DNA of 64,000 nucleotides, taken from the NCBI GenBank assembly GCA_003864495.1, contig ML133498.1, positions 692,918-756,917 of the forward strand. The letters run 5' to 3'. Both the position numbers and the translations under genes were made by a program. This document shows positions 13,601 through 24,506 of the stretch, piece after piece. The notes under the pieces were generated by a model. It saw only the letters and a list, made by a program, of their open reading frames with translations, was not told where the DNA came from and ran no database searches. This stretch comes from Nemopilema nomurai. Lineage: Eukaryota > Cnidaria > Scyphozoa > Rhizostomeae > Rhizostomatidae. Every line of letters starts with the position of its first letter. Within the stretch, counting starts at the first letter, position 1.

Positions 13601-16600
13601 TATCTTGCGCAGTAAAACGAAGAAAATCACCTGTTTCACAAGCCTGTCTTCCTTGCTCGCTGGCGTCTCCATTTGTTCATTGGCAAACTCGACTGGCATT
13701 TCTTCTTCGAAAACCTCCACTTCGACGACTGCGAGGCTTTCTTGCACTTTCTCCTGACTGGCAGTGTCTTCGATCCCCCTGGCAGCTTCGTGAAGAGGTG
13801 CATATGCGGATGGGTCTTCCCTGCAAAGAAACATCCGCACGAGCTCCTCTACCCCTTGCTGCTTGATTCTTATCTGATTTAGAATCTCCTCCAAGTCAGA
13901 CATCGTACCCCTCGCATCGACCGACTCCGCGAACCCGGTCAGGGGGTAGGAAAGCCGATCAACCAGCACTTTGCCGATTGACAACGCTTGTTCGCAGATG
14001 TCATGCAGCGATTCGCGAATGTCGCTCGCTCTCTCTCCCAGCGTTCCTTGGTTCGACTGACAGCCGCCACTAGCCACCTCATCGAAGCAGTGCATGGCCT
14101 AAATTCATAAACATTCATAACACAGTGAAAGAGGATTCCGTCATAACTATTATTCATTTCTGATACCGTTGTTTTCGTTATTGTTATCATCATTAACAAT
14201 GATCATAAAATAAATGATATTTGGGAGTGAATTGAATAATAATGTACCAAATACTTTTTCACGGATCAACCGTTAAACCTCTTCCACCTTCAGTTACTTT
14301 GTCATAATTTGCACATTGCAGAGGACTAGGGCCAAATCCTTCTCCGAAAAACTATTTCGCTATTTCCTAACCTCAAAGTTATTCTCTCATTACACTCATT
14401 AAGCTTTTATAAAGGGACAACATTTTATTTGTTTATCACATCGCTTCATTGAAAGGTGAACTTTACAAATTAAATTATTGTCATGTGGTCTAATTGGAAA
14501 TAAAAAGATGGCCTCGCAAAGAAGAGATCCGGGAAAGAGTATGGGCATTCGGGCAATGGCGAGAAGAAAGGCTGAAAATAAGAGATGCAAGCCAAGGGTG
14601 TGGTTTAATAAAAGATGTTGATATGGGAGGAAGCAAAAACGCAATTTGCTGTGAGGAACCTGGAAATAAAGGCAGACATGAGAAAGGGGACAAAGATAAG
14701 GAATTAAAAGAGCATTAACTTTGAAGTAAGATTTGTAATACCGTTTTGACTAAATTCGATAAATCTATAACATGCAATCAAATTGGAAAGTAGGTTTTGA
14801 GTAAATACTTTTGCGACGGCTTTGTGAAACCTTCCAGCCAGTTCTAGTCGTCCTCGTCTCTCCCGCAGTCCCATTTCAAACTTTTCCCATATACTCTCTA
14901 ATTCTGACGTCATCTCTTCATTGGCCACAGTGTCGAAACGAGAAGACCTTCTCAACACCAGAGCAGCAGAGAGTAGCTGCTTTCCGTAGTCTAGTGTCCC
15001 CTGAAAGAGAACAGAAAATCAAATGAGCTTGAAACTTAACTGCCACATCATTGTCAACAAAAACTTACCAAATCAGGTCGAATGGTCTAATTTCTCAAAT
15101 ATTCACAGTAGCTTTGGCCCTCGCATTCAGAACGTTTTCATACTGATCATAATTCCAATCAAGGGTGCTTTGTTGGGCGTTTGGGTTTTTCTTTTGAAAT
15201 AAATCAATATTACCTCATTTCACCGATCGTTTATTCACTGTGATGTACTTTGAATAGCCATGACTGATACAACATGGTATGCTGAAATTCCATGAAGCGA
15301 TTCTTATCAATTGAGATTGATAGCAATCATCATAGGTTTTTTTTATGCCCTATGATGCCGGGTGATTTTTCCAAATGATTCCACCAGTAGCACCCAAATT
15401 AATTCATCCTGTGAACTTCTAGTTAATTTCTAAACTGTGCACTTACCCTTGCTGTTTTCTCAAACTTTTCATGTTCCCCCAGCAGATACTGTGTTTCGAA
15501 TTGATTTCTTCCCAAATCTGTTTGTGTGTTGATCATGACGTCACATAACTCTTTCATCCAAATCACCGCCTAAAGGATACAATATGTAGCATATACTTTC
15601 ATACAGGATTAAAAAAGGCTCCAAAAGTTGCTATCAGTGTTGCCCCTGTAAGAAAGGCACAAGCACAAACAAGAATCTCTTTAAAAACGTGTTTGCCCAA
15701 CGACATTCGAATTATTGCCATGTGCAGCATGATGATGACGTCACCTGCTCTGCGTCTCTCTCGCACGTTTTCAACTGCAAACACTGCTGCAGCTTCAACT
15801 TCTTCACCTCCGCAAGCTCATCAGATCGCTGCTTCCGCTCTTTGAGCTCCTCCAGCACGGTCCGGCAATGCCGAATGACCTTCGCAAAGTCCGGGGTGAT
15901 GTCTGCGCCAGTTGCACTGAGCAGCCTCTCGCTAGCCAACTCTATGATCCTTCTGCCCTCCTTCACGGTATGGTCCGTGACGTCATTCACACCTAGAAAA
16001 AAGCGCAACAACTGAAGCATGCAACAGGCACAATGGAAGTAGATCAAATTTATCGTGCTATTTGGATAGGGTCTTTAGTTCAGCTGTACCAAGATTTATC
16101 ACTTTTGAGGCAAGCAGTGTAAACAACTGCAGCACGCGTGATAGGTTCACGAAACAAAGTCTCGATATTTGTCTCAAGGGCCAATGGCATCCATGCATGT
16201 TCTACATGTGACAGCTTTCAGAAGACGAGGCTTTCAGAAGAAGGGAGGTCTCGCGCGGATGATTCCATAGCTGCTTGCATCAGTAACATCAAAGTCTTGT
16301 AGAAACGAACAAGGCAGCAATGGCGAGAAGGTCCAGGGTGGGAGGAACTGTCGAATATAAAGAAAGATGACACTGACCTGTCATTTGCTCCCTCAGCTCA
16401 GCCATGACACTTTCAGCCATTGAGAAGTCCTCAGCCACAACATCGGATCTTGTGCAAAGAAAATCCAGCAAATCGTCTTGTCGACTGGCGAACTACGAAA
16501 AAGTGTCAAGCTGAGCAAATAAGAGGTAAATGAGAACTATAAAAGAAAATGAAAACTAACGAAGAAGATACAATTCGTGTGTGACTACTCTGCTTTGGCC

Positions 16601-18519
16601 TTCAGTGACATTAAAAACTCGAAGGTTATTTCTTTTTGTTAAATTAGTAGCTAGTGGCTACTGTCACTTGTTGCAAACATTATGCGACCCATAGCGCGAG
16701 TGTCACGAACAGCCCCACGTGGCATTGATCTCTAAATAAAAAGAAATCAAGAGGCGATGCCGCATCGGCGCAACTATGGCTGTTTGTTGAAGCCCAACTC
16801 ATGCAATCTTGAGCTTGCCCAAGATATATTTCCACAATAACCTTTTTATATATTTTGAAGACATTTATGAATCAACAGTGTTAAAGGCAAAAAAATTATC
16901 AATCAACCTCCACAGCATGCTTATGGAACTTGACTGAGGTAAGGATAATGGCTCTTTTCCTCTCCATATAATCGGCAAAACTTTTGCAAATCATATCCAG
17001 GTATTTTCTGCGATGCTTTAGCTCCTTCGCAGCAAAGTGATCTTCATGCAGCAGCGAACGGCACTCTTCTCTCAGTTCTCCAAACAAATCGATGTAATCC
17101 TGAAAACAAATCGATGTAATCCTGAAAACAAATCGATGTAATCCTGAAAACAAATCGATGTAATCCTGAAAACAACAAAAAGCAATGATAACGATATGAA
17201 GCAATGCTGCCTAAAAAGAAGTACCAAGCATTCGTCTAGGAATTCCATCAGAGCCACTTCTTTGAGAACAGTCTTCATTTGAAATGCAAAACCACTTTCC
17301 TTTCTGGTTATCTCCCTTTTACAAAATCAAAGACTTTCAGCCTAGAGTTTCATCAAACTGAATTTCCACCATTATAGACCACTAACACTCCATTCTAACC
17401 AATGCGTTGCTAGGAACTCTAAAGCATCGAAACACGTTTCCTAATACCTTTGTTGCCTTCTCTAACTCCTCGTGCCTCTTTCGCGCTGCTTCGGCGCTTG
17501 TCACCGAATCACCAATGTCCCAGTTGTTACTGACCAGCTCAAAGCCAGGACCAGTCACCCAGTCCAAAACCTTTACAGAAAAACATCAAACGTTTTAGGA
17601 TTTGGCAATCCACAATTCAGATGGTATGAACATGAATGCAACTGACTTTCCTTTGAAGAACTAACTTCCTGTGACATGAAGATTTCGTTTTAAACTGTCG
17701 ATAACGATTCTTAGAGGTTCAAAATATAATAGAGATGTAAACAATATTGAAATAGAAGATGTAGTTTGCAAGGCTGATGCCATACTTCTAAGGCAAATTA
17801 ATTTCCCTTTCCTCGGGGAGGACAGTGCAACAAAGATGGTTTCCCAAGCGAAATAGAAAAGAAGCAGCAACCTTCATGCTTCTTCTCCATTTCGCCTAGC
17901 CTCTCAAACTCGACGCTCCTAGAGCACCTTACCCAAAAAACCTGCTTCTCTCCAAAGTCATTTCCCCTCTACGTCACTACGTATATTGTTCTAAAACTAA
18001 CCACAGTTCTTCCATACACTCCTCCTCAGTGGAAATCGAGATCAAATGGCTTTGCATGACATTCGATTTGACATTTCAAGACGAAACCCAACACCACTCG
18101 ATGCACATGTCAAAAAGAGAACGAACCTTGTAGTAGCCTTCTTCGTACTTGTGGAACTGCAGGCATTGCATCAGCATTTGCTGTTTCTGCTGCCACAATT
18201 CCATTATGGCCTTCTCCTTGACCTTCAAGCCGTCCATTGCGATTTCTACGTCAATCAAGGCACTGTCCATGCTGTACGCGGCCACCGGGTCGCCCGGCAG
18301 GGGCTCGCCCGGAAGGTTCAGCTCCCCCAACACACTCCCTCCCAGCGGCACAATGCTCTCAATCAATTCGAATATCTTCATCTGCAACAAGTCGTGCTCA
18401 GCCATCAGGTCCCTGCAAACCTCTGCATCGTCCGGAATGTTTTTTTCTTCCAGAATGAATTGAATTTCATTTAACTGTCGCATCGTCACCGCGTGTTTCT
18501 CAACGAACTTCTCAAAGTT
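4674..18519 (-). CDS. Spectrin-repeat array of the Trio-like gene
   Basis: Thirteen exons encode consecutive triple-helical spectrin repeats. The lengths follow a regular pattern: 393, then 123+192, 115+248, 123+192, 468, 123+180, 357, 123+192 nt. Most junctions are phase 0 (the 115/248 pair is joined in phase 1), so about one repeat equals one long exon or one pair. Recurrent repeat signatures are visible: VLDWVTGPG, AVIWMKEL and VTEWLRTEGE begin repeats; the connecting helices carry RKRHEELEKA, LGEHEKFEKTA and EDHNRFERSF; the repeat ends read LTSVKFHKHAVE, LAGRFHKAVAK, SSIQFHEKAKQ and NQTHGFYRSSQ. Such arrays are flexible spacers and protein-docking surfaces. Exon 13631-14098 is unusually long and carries an acidic insert (VEVEVFEEEMPVEF). 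Confidence 0.82.
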
Positions 18520-21500
18520 CTGCGGACAAGATAATGGATTAACTTTTGAGTTGCATTGAAAATATGACATTGATTACTTTATGTCACTATTAGAAATGAC
18601 AGTACACAAGGCATTAGGCTGATGGAACTAATCTCACATATTGCTTGGAAAATATATGTCATAAACGATTGTCATTACGTTATCGGCACAAATCAATGCT
18701 GACATTCATAACTGGATAAAGGCATTACCAATACGTAAGGACGACACTAATCTTAGACAAAAAACTTAACATCAGATAACTGATTAAGGGCGTTGAGTGC
18801 GTTACCAATCGAAGTTGGATCCACGCTTTGTGGTCGTAGTGCAGGAAGCCTCCGAGATCTTCAGTCACTTCGGGCTGCTCGCAGTACTGGAACAATTTTG
18901 TTACGGTTGACAGCAGCACCGTCTAGAGTAACAGAGAAATAAGTGCATCAGCTAGATTTACGTCCAAAACCTTAGCGATACCAAAATCATAGGGACAACA
19001 ATTGCAGAATTGTATACTATCTCACCAACGAAAGCACTTCTTTGAACTTAGAACTTTTCTTGTCAGCTTAGCATTCAGCTCAGTTCACACCTTAAAATGA
19101 TTTCAGTTGAAACCTAATGAATAGTATTAGAGATCTGAAAATGATAGATCAAGCATAGGACTGCTAGACTTACGTCAAAACCGAGTCCGGATCGCTGTAT
19201 TCTATAGCCAAAACTGGATCTTCGTTTCTCCCAGAAGTCATCCGGTTTTATGATAAGAACCTGCTTCACGCTAGTTAATGATTCCTGCGAAAACAAATTG
19301 CAGACTGTTATCGGAGAAATTTGATTTACAAAAATGACAGTTATCATAACACTACTGCTTTACTATGGGCCAGAAGGACAGATCGACTGCGTTAAACATT
19401 GTCAAGATCTTTGGAGAGTAGAATAGGCAATGTACTTTCTTCGCGGGTGGGAGCGTCAAGCTTGTACGGTAAGGTGCACAATTAGGCTGCATCAACCCCA
19501 AATGGCTGGGCAGATGCTTACTATTGGAAGGTATCTATCTAGAGTACGTGCAGACTAAACCCCGATCTAGAGTGAAATATCGTCTAATCGATGGGCCGAA
19601 GTTCTCGGCCTCCCAGTTCCATCCCTCCAATGCAAGAAAGATAGGGCAAACGCTTTGAAATGCCCTCCTATGTATGCAAAATCCAAAAATAATGAACTAA
19701 TCTAATGAAAATCAATTTTATTGGTTATAAACAAGAAAAAAGATCAATGCTCACAGAAATAAGCTTTAGAAAATTTTTGGTTTCCTTCCAAGCACTCTCT
19801 CTTAGGTCAAGGATGATGGTGAAGCCTTTTTCCTGGTGATCTTGGCTACAAACATAAAAGAACTTTTCAGCTCATGCAACGTTTTAAAGTTTAAAAAGAG
19901 GGTCAATTCTATTCAAAAGATGATATCTATTGAAACTAAAGGAAAGGAACTTTTCGCTGTCTGTGACTATGTGTCTGCGTTAAATAATCTGATATTGAGG
20001 AATATCTCTGATAAAAACGTAAACATGTCACAAGTCCCTGACCAGGTTACAAGCAACTAAATGCAGAATTGAGTGAAATGACGTCATTTCGAAGAAATTC
20101 AAAAGGGATAAACAGCGTAATATTATGAAAGTGAACCAGAGACACAAAGCTGTGACCATGTGATCCAATTATTTTTGGACTAAGCCCAGGGCGGTGCCAT
20201 GTTTTATCCCGTCATCCAATGCGCTCACGGTCTTTGATTGATCGTCATGGCATATGACCCCAAAGTTTAGCTAGTTGCTTGGACCCCAGTTTGGAAAGGA
20301 AGGGTTTTCGGGGTAATCGGGTGCACAGTTCAGTGCACAATAACAATCATTCAATGTCTGGTAAATACTTTTCTTTATAGTAACACGAGATTTAGACCCA
20401 AATATGCAAAACTATCCAGTTTTGCTTTGTTTATAGTCATATTGAATTTACAATCAAAAGTTATCGCGAATGTTAGTGCACATCTAATGAAAGTAAATGG
20501 TGCACAACTAAAATAGGTAATTTAAGCATCTGGTGCACAATTAAAATAGGTTATTTAAGCATCTGGTGCATAGGTAAAGCCATGTATTGGACCAAATGAA
20601 CTGACTGATGCTCACAGTTTGGTTTTCTTGTATACCGACCTAGACTTGACGACAAATGGCGCCAAACCTGCATCATCATTTTCCCAGGATTCTCCCACTC
20701 CAACAAATGTTATGGAAAGTAATGTTATAATAGTGAGTTCCAAAGTTGCGCATTCCATGCATGCATCTCTAAACGTGACACACAACACAAAGAATTGATT
20801 TTAAAAAAGTCCTGCTCCTCACCTTGGTATTCTGTTCAAATATTGTAGGGTCGTCGATAGCTCTTCGTATTTCGGCCCTGTACCTTCAAGAGAGCTCTTC
20901 AGCTCCTTGTTGGCAAGGACTGTTATAATACACCGACCATGTTTGTCCAGGCCGCCTTAAGAATAGAAGCAAAATTACAATGAAATCACGTTGACAGCTC
21001 ACTGAAATGGCACGAGAACTGAGCTGTATGACATACATGCGAACACTTTCAGTGCATCCCATGCAGCGTACTAGTCCTTTACAGCAATAAAGAAATCACC
21101 AACGACTACCAACAAGCAGGTTAGAGACCCGAAGTAGTCATAAGCTGATTAAACTAACTTAAATCGATTTGGTACATGTGCCATGTCCCCTTCAAATGAA
21201 AGGCAGTTGCAAACTAGTGGCTTAGATTTGGACCCCCCCTCCCATTTTTCTGCATAGTCATTCCGGTGTACTTGTGACGTCATTGTATACCTCGATTTAA
21301 AAGGGCCATGTTCGCAACTCCTCCATTTCGTACAAGCATTAAGATACAGACATCGTGTACTTATAATTAATCTCATAAGGAAAGATGTGATATAAGTAAT
21401 CTTTAATGTTGATGCACAGGAAAGCTTTAGCATTTTATAAAGCGCGCAACAACAAAATTGTAATGTACTCTCCAGTGTGCAGAGATGAAGGCTCTAAAGA

Positions 21501-24500
21501 CAATGTCACTGATCAGTAAAGGTTTTTGGGATTTTGGGAAAAAGATTAGTCTTATATTGAAGAATCTTTGATGTACTCTCACAAAATGGGAAAAGAACAT
21601 TGTGATACGAAGGCGAGACAAAACAAGCCTCAATGACATGCAATTACCCATATTACTGTACCATGCATATAATTAAGGATGTGATTAGAGTCATCAATCA
21701 TGCTCACTCATAACCATTACTACAAATTGCTGCAGTTCAACAATTTGGCGCAATCGCTCATGACCCTCGAAAGCTTTGAAGGGACACAAGTTCTTTGAGA
21801 TACAACACAAAACCCGACATTTAGGAACATACCAAGGAAAATATATGCCCTGTTGTATAATTCTTAATAGTGGATAAATCTCTTTCACTAAGTTTAAAAG
21901 ATTTCTATGGAACGCCAAGATCACGAAGAAAAAATCAAATCAGAATTGGAGCATCTAAAGCGAATCTTGATGAATTTCGCGCAGTCATGATATCTTCCCC
22001 CAGGGGCCAACAGTATGCCGCTTTTTAAGGGTATGCCACTTTCTCACTTCCCCCAGCTGATTCAAATTTACAGATGGTTATAATTTCATGGGTGATACTT
22101 GTCTCAGATGAATTCGAATCCCAGAAGCCTCTGCCCAATTCCTTCGCCTCTCATATTTTGCCTTAAGATCTCATTGAACTCCCTTATCTGGTGCGAACCC
22201 CCAAAAAGTCAAAAGATTCTTTACACGTAATTAAGAGCAAGGAAGCGAAATGTTTGATTAACTAGCAAGTCTGACGTAAACATGAGGTACCAAGGTGAAT
22301 TGACCGCAAGACCCTGCAGGATCACCAGCAATATGTCGAGGAAAAAGAAACGACCTCATGGTGAGACGGTGGAAACTTTCCGGTTCAAGAGGGCGTATGT
22401 AATCCTGCAAAAGTAATGTTACGTTTTCCTCGTTTAGATGCTTAACGACCAGGAACGTGGGGTGGGGTAATGGGGTGGGGTGATGGGGTGGGGAGATGGG
22501 GTGGTGGATGAGATGGTAAGGATTCAAATCGGCAGGAGCTGTCCACAATCGCTGATTGCCGCTGTTGGTGGACCTACGAACAGAATCTATTTCACGAGCA
22601 GCAAACCCAGCTCCTTTAGGCCAAAACTGTGTGTACGGAAACCTCACGGCAGCTCCAGATACAAAGTTGAAGGAGGTACAAGGAAAGCGAGAGAACAAGT
22701 GTGAGTGAAGAGAAGGCATCAGTATCAATAGGTGGTGACTATCGTGTACATCCCTCAGGTCGGAGGACCACACTCTGTGAGGGCCCCTTTCGGAGTTCCT
22801 TTTCATAACCTCATTCTATCCAGTCATGCTCATTGCATCTGTGTGCTTTTCTTTTCTCCGTTCTTTTCGACATATGGTCCCAGTACAAGTCGGGCTTCCT
22901 ATATCTCTAACATAACAAACCAAAGATTCAAAATCCGAGCCCCTTTTAACCCTTGCATCAGACATCAAGTAACCGTCATCAAGTCTGAGGAGCAAAGTTT
23001 CGGGGAACGGAGCAAGGGGTGGGGGTTGCGAGCCCCCAGAGCAAGGCACTTCTATGGCTTTGCAAAGAGAGGCTGGTGGTCTACAACTCGTTGCGAAGGA
23101 TGCAGATTAAACCTCACCTGATAAATAGGCCAGCTTCTGGTCCAAAACGTGGTAGAGAACAGATGCTTTCAAGTCATTTGCGGACAGAGTTCCTGAAATG
23201 AAACCGAATCAGATGAATGAATGAAGATGGTGATGACGTATTCTGAATAAAAACACGGGGAAATGTTTGTCAGGTAACCGCAGAAAGCAATCGAAATTAT
23301 GTATTGATGCCAATCCATTATTCATGAGAGTTAACAAGGAATCAGTGAGTTAACAAATCGGGTCAACATCGCAAAGTCTTATTTGGTTGAGTCCAATCCT
23401 GTCGCGAAAAGGCATCTCTCGAATTCGGTGTTGACGGGGTTATCTGCGTCAATTCTTTCCTATTTTACTGGAATCCTAAACTCCAGATTATGAACTATAA
23501 GAACATTGTTGAGCAACTGCCCATGACGAAAGGAACAAGTTTACAGTAGAACTTAATGAGAAGGCCTCTGAAGGGAAAATGTCAACAAAGACATGCAAAA
23601 TATTCTTAATCTAGTGGGCCCATATAATACACCCTGACATCAATATAAATCAATTATATAGACACAAAAAGACCATTCTACGAAATTAGAACAAAAAGAA
23701 CTTGGACAGCAGGGTCAATCCCGAGTAAATAATAACATTAAAATAAAGCTGCATTTTGAAAAAAACCTGGCAGTATAAATGGTTCTTCGCTTTCCTCTAC
23801 AGTTTTAGGGCCATGACAGCAAATAACTTCCATTTTTGCTTTGAACCATCTGATTTTATTCAAACGGCAATTATAACAGACGACTTCGATCTCCTTTCTT
23901 CGCCAAAGTGCAAAATAATTAGACCTTATTTTATCAAAAAACAATTAGAACAATGAAACCAGCGGTCTTCAGGGTATAGATAAAAACCTGAGACGAAACT
24001 TCGCATGAACCGTGTTGATTAGCGAGGACTAACTTCCTAGGGAGAAACAATAAGGAAGATTGTGTCATGGGAGCCATGCTGAGCCGACTTAGGCCGTTTA
24101 CAAAGAACACTTTGCGCAAAGATACATGTAGCAATCAAAACGAAATGATCGATGAAGCCTCGCTGCATTATATTTGCTTGCAGTTTCGAATTATCTCTTA
24201 TGGTCTAGGAAACCGAGAAAGGTCTTTATCTTCTCCTTGCGGCCAATCTTCATAAATCAAATGTCATAAGTCAAGATATTAATTGTTTACATTGAAGGCC
24301 TTTTCGTTATCAAAATATTGCCCATAAAAGATTGCTAGGCCATTAACTGGAATTCCGACAAAGGATTTTTACTTACTCTTCGTTGACGGGCTTTTCCTGA
24401 CATCCGAAGTCGACTTGCTTCGCTTTTTCGAGGGCCTTTTCGTTGCTCGCTTTGCTATGCTCCAAAAACTAGCACCGCTTTCTTCGTCTTCAGAAATGGA

Positions 24501-24506
24501 TGCCAT
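4674..24506 (-). CDS. Trio/Kalirin-like SEC14 and spectrin-repeat protein, 5' part (19 exons; gene runs off the left edge)
   Basis: Exons in transcription order: 24377-24506, 23118-23192, 20823-20955, 19755-19845, 19174-19284, 18806-18922, 18127-18519, 17448-17570, 16908-17099, 16378-16492, 15745-15992, 15447-15569, 14809-15000, 13631-14098, 12842-12964, 7923-8102, 6672-7028, 6214-6336, 4674-4865. Every junction has GT/AG borders and matching phase, giving 1162 uninterrupted codons. The protein starts MASISEDEESGASFW, then has a short basic stretch, a SEC14 domain and spectrin repeats. In Trio and Kalirin this order precedes two RhoGEF (DH-PH) modules that activate Rac and Rho during axon guidance and cell migration; those modules are not in the window. 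The last exon ends FYRSSQP at a GTACGT donor, the place where Trio continues with V into another repeat, so I expect more exons to the left. SESTD1 or MCF2-type proteins share the SEC14 plus spectrin plan but have fewer repeats. An in-frame upstream ATG at 24552-24554 would add 16 residues. The domain order is seen; the orthology is inferred. Confidence 0.75.
8103..12841. other. Large intron of the Trio-like gene
   Basis: This is the 4.7 kb gap between two phase-0 exons that together make one spectrin repeat (…EAERQLG joined to DSESLVEELR…), so no exon is missing here. It holds a G homopolymer near 10207-10218 and the 13 bp minisatellite at 12538-12686. I recognise nothing else in it. Confidence 0.7.
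12538..12686. repeat. 13 bp minisatellite, about 11 copies
   Basis: The unit is TACGAYGCAGTGT in head-to-tail copies starting at 12538. The variable fifth-to-sixth position alternates C and T between copies and later copies are uniform, suggesting expansion from the right. It is followed at about 12700-12724 by a short ATAAC pentamer run. It is intronic. Confidence 0.93.
13192..13247. repeat. 15 bp tandem repeat, 3 to 4 copies
   Basis: The unit CCCCAAACCATCCTG begins at 13192, 13207 and 13222 and decays at 13237. It lies in an intron between the 468 nt and 123 nt spectrin exons. Confidence 0.9.
17078..17171 (-). repeat. 22 bp tandem repeat that multiplies a splice acceptor
   Basis: On the minus strand a 22 bp unit, GATTACATCGATTTGTT plus TTCAG, is present as three full copies plus a diverged fourth that becomes the exon. 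Each unit ends in a pyrimidine-rich CAG, so usable acceptors precede bases 17165, 17143, 17121 and 17099. The 17099 acceptor keeps the spectrin repeat unbroken. The 17165 acceptor adds exactly 66 nt, which is in frame and open; the two middle ones shift the frame. Confidence 0.9.
18806..23192 (-). CDS. SEC14 (CRAL-TRIO) domain exons of the Trio-like gene
   Basis: Five exons (23118-23192, 20823-20955, 19755-19845, 19174-19284, 18806-18922) join in phase into a CRAL-TRIO lipid-binding-type domain, roughly residues 45-220. Landmarks in order are AYLSGGLDKHGRCIITV, then RIPSQDHQEKGFTIILDLR, then QVLIIKPDDFWEKRR, then EDLGGFLHYDHKAWIQLR. Each corresponds to a conserved block of Trio SEC14: the SGGRDKRG start, the IPS..GFT strand, the LIIKPDNFW block and the closing Y.H..WI segment. 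The exon at 19755-19845 was too short to stand out and was placed by phase; its TTGTAG acceptor restores the IPS motif. In Trio-family proteins this domain is linked to phosphoinositide or Gbeta-gamma binding and autoregulation. That role is known for the family, not shown here. Confidence 0.78.
20499..20572. repeat. 33 bp tandem repeat, about 2.2 copies
   Basis: Copies begin with GGTGCACAA at 20499 and 20532 and a partial one at 20565; they end in TTTAAGCATCT. The two full copies differ at only two positions. It is intronic in the Trio-like gene. Confidence 0.85.
20956..23117. other. Intron inside the SEC14 region of the Trio-like gene
   Basis: A 2.2 kb intron separating phase-1 exons. It contains a G-rich run at 22458-22505 and a 182-codon minus-strand open frame (22258-22806) with no family resemblance and proline/histidine low complexity. 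I see no exon. Confidence 0.65.

Noticed and set aside
22258..22806. 182-codon minus-strand open frame
   Set aside because: It lies within an intron, has Pro/His low complexity from a G-run array, and no recognisable family signature.
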